Below, piece after piece: positions 1 through 5,606 of a stretch of 5,606 nt of DNA. This stretch comes from an uncultured Synergistales bacterium. GTDB lineage: Bacteria > Synergistota > Synergistia > Synergistales > Aminobacteriaceae. Made by a program: the position numbers and the translations under genes. The stretch is from NCBI GenBank assembly GCA_905233295.1, contig CAJODX010000100.1, positions 1-5,606 of the forward strand, read 5' to 3'. The notes below the pieces were generated by a model, which saw only the letters and a list, made by a program, of their open reading frames with translations, was not told the origin of the DNA and searched no databases. Numbering within the stretch: position 1 is the first letter of the stretch; every line of letters begins with the position of its first letter.

Positions 1-1
1 A

Positions 2-475
2 ATTCCCTTTATCCAGTCTCTGACATGGGCTGAAGAATTTTCGCGTTTTATGTGGATTATGAGCGTTTTTATTTCGCTGCCTTACACAATCAGAAAAGCA
101 AACATGTTAAGGGTCAGCGTTGTTCTCGACCTCTTTCCGCAGGCTCTCCGCAAAACAGTAAATCTTTGCGTTGATGTCATTGTTGCCGTATGCATGGCTC
201 TGCTTGCTTATCATTCAATCGAGTGTCTCAAGTGGTCTGCCGGTACAATGCTTGCGGGCGCAAAAGCCGAAACTTCACCTGCCATGAACTGGCCGATGTG
301 GTGGCTGTATGCGGTTGCGCTGTTCGGATTTGCACTTGCAACACTGAGAGCAGTCCAGATGTTTTTCATTCATCTTAAAAACTTCGGAGTCAAAGAACTC
401 ACAACTCTTGAACAGACTCAGCTTGACGCTAAAGCCGAAGCTGAAGCCGGACTTCGTGCAGAGGGAGGTAAGTAA
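2..475 (+). CDS. dctQ: TRAP transporter small membrane subunit DctQ (5' partial)
   Basis: Small integral-membrane subunit of a tripartite ATP-independent periplasmic (TRAP) transporter; in this family it pairs with the DctM permease in the inner membrane. The frame is open back to the first bases of the window, and the residues before the first ATG (position 50) include WAEEFSRF, the family's conserved 'W-x-E-E-x-x-R' stretch. The ATG at 50 is therefore internal and the true start lies upstream, probably with the first membrane helix missing (inference from usual length). Hydrophobic segments are visible around MWIMSVFISL, VDVIVAVCMALLAY and MWWLYAVALFGFALATLRAV; the last fits the usual final helix. 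The C-terminal tail is hydrophilic and Ala/Glu-rich. The gene ends 3 bases before dctM, and its last codons carry the dctM ribosome binding site, so the two are co-translated. Family call is fairly sure despite low conservation in DctQ proteins. Confidence 0.87.
   Translation: MPFIQSLTWAEEFSRFMWIMSVFISLPYTIRKANMLRVSVVLDLFPQALRKTVNLCVDVIVAVCMALLAYHSIECLKWSAGTMLAGAKAETSPAMNWPMWWLYAVALFGFALATLRAVQMFFIHLKNFGVKELTTLEQTQLDAKAEAEAGLRAEGGK
463..469 (+). promoter_or_regulatory. Ribosome binding site of dctM
   Basis: GGGAGGT lies inside the last codons of dctQ, 9 bases before the dctM ATG. It supports that start and links translation of the two membrane subunits. Confidence 0.8.
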
Positions 476-478
476 ACA

Positions 479-1768
479 ATGGCAGCGTTATTAGTATTCG
501 TTGTATTCCTTGTTGCAATAATTGTTTCGATTCCCATCGGAATCAGTATGGTTTTGGGCTCAGTCGCTCCGATTTTATTAATGGCTCGCGGTGGCGTTAT
601 TCCTCAGATCATTGACAACACGCTGAGCGGTGCAAACTCAACGCCGATTCTTGCCGTTCCGTTATTCATTCTGGGCGGCGTTATCATGGCTGAAGGCGGA
701 ATTTCAAAGAAATTATTCAACTTCTTTGCGTATTTCGTCGGAAGATTCACGGGCGGCGTTCCCTGCGCAGTTGTTTTAACGTGCCTTTTCTACGGCGCTA
801 TTTCAGGTTCAGGTCCCGCAACAACGGCGGCTGTCGGTGCAATGTGTGTACCTTTCATGCTTGACTTAGGCTATAACAAAACATGGGCGGCAGGCTTGAT
901 TGCTGTTGCAGGCGGTCTTGGAGTTATCATTCCGCCTTCGATTCCGTTCGTGCTTTATTCGCTGGCAACGGGCGTATCAACAGGAAAATTATTCCTTGGC
1001 GGTGTCTTCCCCGGAATTTTAATCGGCTTGTTCCTTATGCTCTACGCCATTTTCTACTGCGCGACAAAAGGCGAGGACAAAGGCAAAATCAAGGCGCGTC
1101 TTGACGAAATCAGCGCGTTGGGATTCTGGGCTTTGTTCAAAGATTCTTTCTGGGCTTTGATGTGCCCCATTATCATTTTGGGCGGTATCTACACAGGATT
1201 CTTTACGCCGACTGAAGCCGCTGTTGTTTCAGTTTTCTATGCCATCATCGTCTGCCTTTTCATCGAGAGGACAATAAAATTCAGCGCACTTCCGGCATTT
1301 TTAATCAGCTCCGTAAAAACTTACGGCGGTCTTGCATTCGTGCTTGCATTTGCAACGGCATTCGGACGCGTTCTTTCATTAACTCACGCAACGAGCGCTG
1401 TTCAGGATTTCATCATCAACAATTTCGGCAGTGCTGTTTCAGTCCTGAGCGTCTGCACGGTCATTTTCTTAATTTTAGGAATGATCATGGACACAGGTCC
1501 TGCAATTATCATTCTTGCGCCTGTTCTTCTCCCTGCGGTTAAACTGCTCGGCGTTAATGACGTTCATTTCGGTGTCGTTCTCGTATGCTGTCTGTCGATT
1601 GGTCTTGCCACGCCTCCGTTTGGACTTGACCTGTTCGTTGCAGGAAATATTTCACAGGACAACCCGATGGACGTTGCAAAGAAAGCATTCCCGTTCATCA
1701 TTTCGTTCTTGCTGGCACTCGCGCTTATCGTTTACGTTCCTGAGATAAGCACATGGCTTGTAGGATAA
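479..1768 (+). CDS. dctM: TRAP transporter large permease subunit DctM
   Basis: Large membrane subunit that carries the substrate pathway of a TRAP secondary transporter, driven by an ion gradient rather than ATP (family knowledge). At 429 residues it has the usual full length. Family motifs appear in order: PLFILGGVIMAEGGIS (61-76), the hinge-like GAISGSGPATTAAVG (106-120), GVIIPPSIP (148-156), GIYTGFFTPTEAA (236-248), MDTGPAIIILAPVLLP (337-352) and IGLATPPFGLDLFVA (374-388). Many hydrophobic helices run along the whole protein, with one hydrophilic loop at about 196-212 (Lys/Asp/Glu-rich). The ATG is preceded by GGGAGGT at a normal distance. It sits 3 bases after dctQ and 18 bases before dctP, clearly one operon. 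No frameshift or missing motif is seen. The transported compound cannot be told from this subunit. Confidence 0.97.
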   Translation: MAALLVFVVFLVAIIVSIPIGISMVLGSVAPILLMARGGVIPQIIDNTLSGANSTPILAVPLFILGGVIMAEGGISKKLFNFFAYFVGRFTGGVPCAVVLTCLFYGAISGSGPATTAAVGAMCVPFMLDLGYNKTWAAGLIAVAGGLGVIIPPSIPFVLYSLATGVSTGKLFLGGVFPGILIGLFLMLYAIFYCATKGEDKGKIKARLDEISALGFWALFKDSFWALMCPIIILGGIYTGFFTPTEAAVVSVFYAIIVCLFIERTIKFSALPAFLISSVKTYGGLAFVLAFATAFGRVLSLTHATSAVQDFIINNFGSAVSVLSVCTVIFLILGMIMDTGPAIIILAPVLLPAVKLLGVNDVHFGVVLVCCLSIGLATPPFGLDLFVAGNISQDNPMDVAKKAFPFIISFLLALALIVYVPEISTWLVG

Positions 1769-1770
1769 TC

Positions 1771-1779
1771 TAAGGAGGG
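1771..1779 (+). promoter_or_regulatory. Strong ribosome binding site of dctP
   Basis: TAAGGAGGG is a near-perfect match to the 16S anti-Shine-Dalgarno sequence and ends 7 bases before the dctP ATG. It is stronger than the site in front of dctM, which fits the need for more binding protein than permease (inference). Confidence 0.85.
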
Positions 1780-1786
1780 TGAAATT

Positions 1787-2803
1787 ATGAAGAAATTTAT
1801 TGTTGCCCTGTTGTTTTTTGTTCTCGCATTGAGTTCGTGTGCATTTGGCGCATCGGAATTTGATGAAACATGGCTCGTTACAGCCGACACGACCGCGAAA
1901 GGCGCGGCAGGTCAGGTTTTCGCACAGCTGATTCAGGCTAAAGTCAAAGAAGCCAACGCAGGACTTGTCATTGACTATTTCCCTAACGGCGAACTCGGCG
2001 GCGATGCCGACTTGTTAAGACAGGCGCAGAAAGGCTACATTGCTATCACAGTATGCCAGACAGCTCCTGTTGTTTCGTTTATTCCCGAAGTTGCAGTGTT
2101 TGACCTTCCCATGGTCTTCGCACGTTATAACGGCGATACGATTGACAAAGTTTTAAACGGCGATTCGGAGTTCCATAAAAAAATGTCGGAAGCCTATGAA
2201 AGAGCTGGACTTCATCTTCTCGGCTTCATGCAGAACGCAACGTTCAGACTTGCGACGGCTAACAGAGATTTACAGACTCTTTCCGACTTCAAAGGTCTTC
2301 AGATCCGTACAATGGAGAACGCCAACCATATGGCATTCTGGACTGCGATCGGAGCTGAACCCACACCTCTCGCGTGGGCGGAACTTTACATTTCTCTTCA
2401 GAACGGCACAGTCAACGCGCAGGAAAACGCCGCAGACACATGCGTAGGCGCACACTTTGAAGAAGTTCAGAAATATCTTGCCTGCACGAATCATATTCTT
2501 TACTGCAACCAGATTTGCATTAACGACAAGATGTACAAGGCTCTTAAGCCGGAACACAGAGCAGTTCTTGACAAAGCCGTTGCTGAAGCTTTACAGGAAA
2601 TGCGCCCGAAACTTGAAGAAATCGACAAGACCAACAAGGAAATTCTTGTCAAAGGCAACATGAAGCTGATTGAATATGACAATTCGTTCTTCAGTGATGT
2701 CCTTGAAATTCAGGGCGTTAGAGATCTTTACAAGAAGATTGACGTCGCAACAAACGGTCTTGCAAGCACTCTCGAAAAAAGTCTTGCCGACGCGGAAAAA
2801 TAA
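1787..2803 (+). CDS. dctP: TRAP transporter substrate-binding protein DctP
   Basis: Extracytoplasmic solute receptor that catches the substrate and delivers it to DctQM. It has 338 residues, normal for the family. The N-terminus is an export signal: MKK, a hydrophobic core at about 4-15, then LSSCAFGAS. Cleavage could be by signal peptidase I after AFG (21), or at a lipobox-like LSSC with lipidation of Cys18. Family landmarks: PNGELGGDADLLRQ (66-79), DLPMVF (106-111), Phe-Arg at 153-154, and LQIR with Arg174, which aligns with the conserved arginine that pairs with the substrate carboxylate in DctP proteins. GAEPTPLAWAELYISLQNG (189-207) and AQEN (211-214) follow. A carboxylate ligand is therefore likely, but its identity is unknown. 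The mature part has five cysteines (90, 219, 233, 240, 244). It is the last gene of the operon and is followed by a terminator. Placing the receptor after Q and M is less usual than P-Q-M. Confidence 0.96.
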   Translation: MKKFIVALLFFVLALSSCAFGASEFDETWLVTADTTAKGAAGQVFAQLIQAKVKEANAGLVIDYFPNGELGGDADLLRQAQKGYIAITVCQTAPVVSFIPEVAVFDLPMVFARYNGDTIDKVLNGDSEFHKKMSEAYERAGLHLLGFMQNATFRLATANRDLQTLSDFKGLQIRTMENANHMAFWTAIGAEPTPLAWAELYISLQNGTVNAQENAADTCVGAHFEEVQKYLACTNHILYCNQICINDKMYKALKPEHRAVLDKAVAEALQEMRPKLEEIDKTNKEILVKGNMKLIEYDNSFFSDVLEIQGVRDLYKKIDVATNGLASTLEKSLADAEK

Positions 2804-2828
2804 AAATTTTTTCCTGTACAAAAATATT

Positions 2829-2857
2829 TCCCGGAGATTTTTTCCGGGATTTTTTTT
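2829..2857 (+). terminator. Intrinsic terminator of the TRAP operon, possibly bidirectional
   Basis: TCCCGGA at 2829-2835 pairs with TCCGGGA at 2843-2849 (7 bp, 7-base loop), followed by eight T at 2850-2857. It starts 25 bases after the dctP stop. Read on the minus strand, the same hairpin is followed by AATATTTTTG, a weaker U-tract, so it could also end apbE transcripts arriving from the right. Confidence 0.9.
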
Positions 2858-2885
2858 ATTTTTTATTTTTTATTTTTTATTTTTT
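2858..2885. repeat. Tandem heptamer ATTTTTT x4
   Basis: A occurs at exactly 2858, 2865, 2872 and 2879, each followed by six T, giving four perfect 7-base units directly after the terminator T-run. The array lies between the convergent stops of dctP and apbE. It is probably a slippage-prone simple repeat that may lengthen the terminator U-tract; no coding role is seen. Confidence 0.85.
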
Positions 2886-2898
2886 CACAAAAAATTCA

Positions 2899-3930
2899 CT
2901 AAATGAAATTGAGTTTATATTTTTCACGAGAGACAGCTTGGCGTAAATTTTCTGTTACTGAAATTTCAAGTCCGTTCTCTACATAGCGAATCAGAATCAC
3001 ACCAGTGTCGGCAGGAATTTTTTTTATAATTTCAAGCGATTTTTCATAACCCGATGCCATAAATGCTGTTGCAAGTCCGTCAGCTAAACTTCCGTCGGGT
3101 GTTACGACAGTTGCCGAAAGTAAATCGTTCGTGATTGATTCGCCGGTTTTGGCATCAAAAAAATGAGAATATTTTTTCCCCTCGATGATTTTGAACCGTT
3201 CATAGCCGCCTGACGTTATGACTGAAGTGTCGTGAACGCTCAAAACTAAAGCCGGAGAGTTGTACGGAGCTGAAGGATCGCGGACACCGATATTCCAGTT
3301 TGAATTATCTTCGGGTTTTCTGCCGACAGTGTAAATATTTCCGCCAAGATCTATCAGCGCGGATTTAACGCCGGAATTTTTTAGCTGTTCCGCTATTCTG
3401 TCGCTGGCAAAACCTTTTGCGATTCCTCCAAGGTCAAGCATACAGCCCTGAGTTTTCAAAAAAATTTCGTTTTTGTTTTCGTCAATTTCAAGATTTGAAA
3501 TTTCACTGAGTTTTATTGCCGCGTCAAGACTTTCACGAGACGGCACAGCACCGTCAGCCTGATTTATTTTCCAAAGATGCGTTACAGGTCCTATTAACGG
3601 ATTGAAAACACCGTCAGTTAAGTCATAAAGTCTTATTGCATCTTTAACAGCATCAACGGCTTCATCGGAAACATTTACAGTGTGAATGCCTGCATTTGAA
3701 TTTATTTTTGAAATATCTGAGGACGGGTTATACATTGAAAGTTCTTTATCGAGTTTATCCAGCAACGAGTAAGCTTCATCGAGAGCCTTTTCACTGCGGG
3801 CGTAAACACTCATACGAATCAAAGTGTTCATCGAAAAACCATCGCGTGAAAATTTTTCAGGTTCTCGAATCATAAAAGGCAAAATACCGCAGCAGATAAA
3901 AATCAAAGCGATAAAAATTTTTCTTTTCAT
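2899..3930 (-). CDS. apbE: FAD:protein FMN transferase (ApbE family)
   Basis: Transfers FMN from FAD to a Thr/Ser of target flavoproteins, usually outside the cytoplasm (for example the NqrB/NqrC or RnfG/RnfD type). I start it at the ATG at 3930 (343 residues) because AAAGGAG lies 8 bases upstream; a longer TTG start at 3948 would put that site inside the gene. The N-terminus (MKRK, then hydrophobic 5-21) is a signal or anchor; Cys13-Cys14 lack a proper lipobox. Family motifs: SMYNPSSDISKIN (65-77), GVFNPLIGPVTHLW (107-120), LDLGGIAKGFASDRI (165-179), DLGGNI (194-199, usually AGGDI), SGGYER (240-245), HFFDAKTG (256-263) and SLADGLATA (281-289), where Asp284 and Thr288 fit the Mg-binding positions. 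The early MGT motif reads MNT. The gene converges on the TRAP operon and lies 132 bases after dapF. No flavinylation target is in the window. Confidence 0.95.
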   Translation of the reverse strand: MKRKIFIALIFICCGILPFMIREPEKFSRDGFSMNTLIRMSVYARSEKALDEAYSLLDKLDKELSMYNPSSDISKINSNAGIHTVNVSDEAVDAVKDAIRLYDLTDGVFNPLIGPVTHLWKINQADGAVPSRESLDAAIKLSEISNLEIDENKNEIFLKTQGCMLDLGGIAKGFASDRIAEQLKNSGVKSALIDLGGNIYTVGRKPEDNSNWNIGVRDPSAPYNSPALVLSVHDTSVITSGGYERFKIIEGKKYSHFFDAKTGESITNDLLSATVVTPDGSLADGLATAFMASGYEKSLEIIKKIPADTGVILIRYVENGLEISVTENLRQAVSREKYKLNFI

Positions 3931-3938
3931 AAAAAAAT

Positions 3939-3945
3939 CTCCTTT
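3939..3945 (-). promoter_or_regulatory. Ribosome binding site that fixes the apbE start
   Basis: On the minus strand AAAGGAG stands 8 bases before the ATG at 3930-3928. Using the TTG at 3948 would place this site inside the coding region with nothing comparable upstream, so the ATG is preferred. Confidence 0.85.
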
Positions 3946-3986
3946 CAATCATAAATTTCTAATAAAGCGGTAATTTTTAGATTAAG

Positions 3987-4015
3987 ATCATATCTCTAAA
4001 GCTACGGCATAATAA
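3987..4015 (-). promoter_or_regulatory. Weak promoter candidate for apbE
   Basis: In the AT-rich gap after dapF the minus strand has TATGAT (3992-3987, five of six to TATAAT). The hexamer 17 bases upstream is TTATTA (4015-4010), only three of six to TTGACA. It would give a leader of roughly 50 bases before the apbE ATG. Such matches are common by chance in AT-rich DNA, and no clear terminator separates dapF from apbE, so read-through from dapF is an equal possibility. Confidence 0.25.
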
Positions 4016-4062
4016 AATAAAACTACCGAACGATAAATATTTTTTCGATAATTTTATTTCTC

Positions 4063-4941
4063 TTAGTGGTTTATATCACTGGAGTTTGTCGCAGAAGTGA
4101 AAAAACGTTTACAAAAAATTTCGCCGGAAAAAACTTCAACAGCTGAACCCGTCATAAAACACTGAGAATTTTCGATTTTAATTTTCAAATCTCCGCCGCG
4201 AAGATGCACGAGGACTTCAGAATTTAATTTTCCGGCTTTGAAACCCGCAAACGCTGATGCAGTCGCTCCTGTGCCGCATGCCATAGTCTCGCCGCTGCCG
4301 CGTTCAAAAACTCTCATTTTTATTTCATCGCGTGAAATTATTTCGATAAATTCTGAATTAACACGGTCAGGAAAACGCGGATGCCTTTCAAATTTAACTC
4401 CTGTGATACTGAATTTCGAGTCATCCCATGAAAAAATATTTTTTATTTCCGGATTGTCTTCAATAAAATATACAGCGTGAGGATTGCCGACATTCACACC
4501 GATGAAATTTAAATCCATGTCATTAACACGAATTTTTTCGGGGATTCCGCCCGTGATTTTTGCTTCACCCATATCTACGGTAGCGGCTGTAACTTTACCG
4601 TCGTGAATTTCGAGCGAAATTTTTTTGATTCCTGCCGGAGTGTCGATTGAAGTTTCACGTTTTTCCTTTGAAATTATTCCGTGGTCGTAAATATATTTTG
4701 CAACGCATCTGATTCCGTTTCCGCACATTGAAGCTTTTGAGCCGTCGAAATTATAGAGCTGCATAAAAGCATCGGAATCATCATTTAAAGGCGGTAAAAT
4801 CAAAATCAGACCGTCAGCACCTACGCCGAAATGACGGTCTGAAATTTTTTTTGCAAATTCTTCGGGTTCAGAAATTTTTTCATCAAAACAGTTGACATAG
4901 ACGTAATCATTTCCGCAACCCTGCATTTTTGTAAATTGCAC
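4063..4941 (-). CDS. dapF: Diaminopimelate epimerase DapF
   Basis: Converts LL-diaminopimelate to meso-diaminopimelate in the cytoplasm, the precursor of lysine and of DAP-type peptidoglycan cross-links. Numbering from the GTG at 4941, both catalytic cysteines are present: Cys73 in MCGNGIRC and Cys222 in GSGETMACGTGA. The first carries the same number as Cys73 of E. coli DapF, and the start MQFTKMQGCGND resembles that enzyme's N-terminus, which is why I prefer GTG. A TTG at 4962 would add seven residues and overlap the upstream gene by 17 bases; an ATG at 4926 would cut into the conserved start. None of the three has a visible Shine-Dalgarno sequence. Other landmarks are HFGVGADGL, NPHAVYFIED and the FP-x-x-x-N stretch near the middle. 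The GTG begins 4 bases after the stop of the HTH gene, suggesting reinitiation. The function is sure; the start is not. Confidence 0.96.
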   Translation of the reverse strand: MQFTKMQGCGNDYVYVNCFDEKISEPEEFAKKISDRHFGVGADGLILILPPLNDDSDAFMQLYNFDGSKASMCGNGIRCVAKYIYDHGIISKEKRETSIDTPAGIKKISLEIHDGKVTAATVDMGEAKITGGIPEKIRVNDMDLNFIGVNVGNPHAVYFIEDNPEIKNIFSWDDSKFSITGVKFERHPRFPDRVNSEFIEIISRDEIKMRVFERGSGETMACGTGATASAFAGFKAGKLNSEVLVHLRGGDLKIKIENSQCFMTGSAVEVFSGEIFCKRFFTSATNSSDINH

Positions 4942-4945
4942 GGGC

Positions 4946-5606
4946 TTAAACCATTTTGGCAATATCTGATACCATGGATTTCAGCTTTGCAATCTGCTCT
5001 GTGAGCTGTGCGTTTTTCTCGCGGAGCATGGCATTTTCAAGCTCAAGATTAGTCGTAATGAGTCCTGTTGCCTTTGGTGCTTCAGTGCGTTTAGGCTGTG
5101 TTGCTACAGCGGCTTTTTTCTCGATAGGTTTCTCTGTTTCTGCTCTTGCGCTGAGCTTGGGAGTAACCACAGGATTTTTTCTGGAAACTTTCTCCGGCTT
5201 TATGGAGATACTGGCTCTGGCTGCTTTTAATCTTGCTCCGCGTCTGTATCCTCCGATTGCGTTTCCTGTTACGCCAAATTCTTTGGCTGCCTGTTTCGGT
5301 CCAACCTCGTCAGCTCTCTTGAGAAGAGCCGCGATTTCTTTCTCTGTAAGTTTTTTGTTGTGGACGGCAGATTTTTGATTTTCTTCCTCTTTCATCCATG
5401 AACGAACAGCCTGCCATGATGTTCCGTTTTCAGCGGCGGCTTTAATATGACCGACTTTACGAGCGCGTTTAACGATGCGTTCGCGGTCTTCTGCTGTAAA
5501 ATCATTTTTCTTTTTGATTTTGAGTTCTTCGTTCTGCTGAGGCTGGATTTCCACAACAGGAACTTCATTGGTCCAGTAGTAGACGCCTTTCGATTGTTTG
5601 ACGAAC
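4946..5606 (-). CDS. Tandem helix-turn-helix protein with C-terminal leucine zipper (5' partial)
   Basis: I do not recognise this as a named family. The frame is open to the right edge, and the residues before the GTG at 5554 (including KGVYYWTNEVPVVE) look coding, so the start lies outside the window. Numbering from that GTG, two related units occur at 19-56 and 69-106, with 11 of 38 positions identical without gaps. Each has the KRA-x-x-VG-x-x-x-AA-x-E-x-G core of a homeodomain-like or transposase-type HTH, ending in Trp (first) or Tyr (second). Residues about 107-165 are a Lys/Pro/Ala-rich, probably unfolded basic linker. Residues 170-198 form a leucine zipper with Leu 170, 177, 184, 191 and Ile198. 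A dimeric DNA-binding regulator or nucleoid protein is the likely role (inference). A transposase fragment is less likely, since no catalytic domain is seen. It is probably co-transcribed with dapF. Confidence 0.8.
   Translation of the reverse strand, partial: FVKQSKGVYYWTNEVPVVEIQPQQNEELKIKKKNDFTAEDRERIVKRARKVGHIKAAAENGTSWQAVRSWMKEEENQKSAVHNKKLTEKEIAALLKRADEVGPKQAAKEFGVTGNAIGGYRRGARLKAARASISIKPEKVSRKNPVVTPKLSARAETEKPIEKKAAVATQPKRTEAPKATGLITTNLELENAMLREKNAQLTEQIAKLKSMVSDIAKMV

Noticed and set aside
50..475. dctQ starting at the ATG at position 50
   Set aside because: The frame is open upstream and encodes the conserved WAEEFSR stretch before this ATG, so the ATG is internal.
794..838. FMN-acceptor motif in DctM (SGSGPATT)
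   Set aside because: It is the normal DctM family motif inside the membrane and lacks the D-x-x-[ST]-G-A-T pattern recognised by ApbE.
3931..3948. TTG start six codons upstream for apbE
   Set aside because: It would place a good AAAGGAG site within the coding sequence; the ATG at 3930 sits 8 bases after that site.
4031..4051. Terminator after dapF built on the two CGATAA copies
   Set aside because: The copies are direct, not inverted, and no stable GC stem followed by a T-run is present on the minus strand.
4956..5378. 140-codon open frame on the plus strand opposite the HTH gene
   Set aside because: It is antisense to a clearly structured protein with duplicated HTH units and a heptad repeat, and has no family resemblance; it is a shadow frame.
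4946..5606. Transposase or insertion-sequence remnant
   Set aside because: The HTH units resemble transposase-type HTHs, but there is no catalytic domain, no terminal inverted repeats are visible, and the reading frame is intact and coupled to dapF.
1..5606. CRISPR array, tRNA, rRNA or riboswitch
   Set aside because: No spaced direct repeats, no cloverleaf or rRNA-like stretches, and no recognisable riboswitch core were seen on either strand.

Overview
The window looks like a piece of chromosome from an anaerobic, diderm-type bacterium. The hints are a complete C4-dicarboxylate-type TRAP transporter set, an ApbE flavin transferase with a membrane-directing N-terminus, and DapF, which makes meso-diaminopimelate for peptidoglycan and lysine. 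The Synergistota, which are rich in TRAP transporters, would fit. That is an inference from gene content only; nothing in the window fixes the taxon. I see no rRNA, tRNA, CRISPR array or insertion sequence.

Left half, plus strand: a TRAP transporter operon in the order dctQ (5' end cut by the window edge), dctM, dctP. The genes are 3 and 18 bases apart, and dctM and dctP each have a strong Shine-Dalgarno sequence. The operon closes with a GC-rich hairpin and T-run at about 2829-2857, followed by a small tandem array of the heptamer ATTTTTT. Binding protein, small membrane subunit and large permease subunit together form one sodium-type (or proton-type) secondary uptake system for an organic acid. 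The substrate cannot be read from the sequence.

Right half, minus strand, convergent with the TRAP operon. Read in the direction of transcription it holds: (1) a protein running in from beyond the right edge, with two copies of a helix-turn-helix unit, a basic Lys/Pro/Ala-rich linker and a C-terminal leucine zipper; (2) dapF, starting next to or overlapping the stop of that gene, so probably translationally coupled; (3) after about 130 bases with a weak promoter candidate, apbE. ApbE attaches FMN to Thr/Ser of extracytoplasmic or membrane flavoproteins such as Rnf/Nqr subunits. No such target lies in the window.

The most unusual item is the tandem-HTH/leucine-zipper protein coupled to dapF. 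The rest is ordinary metabolism and transport. I corrected three gene ends: dctQ and the HTH gene are both open to the window edge, and apbE starts at an internal ATG with a good ribosome binding site.
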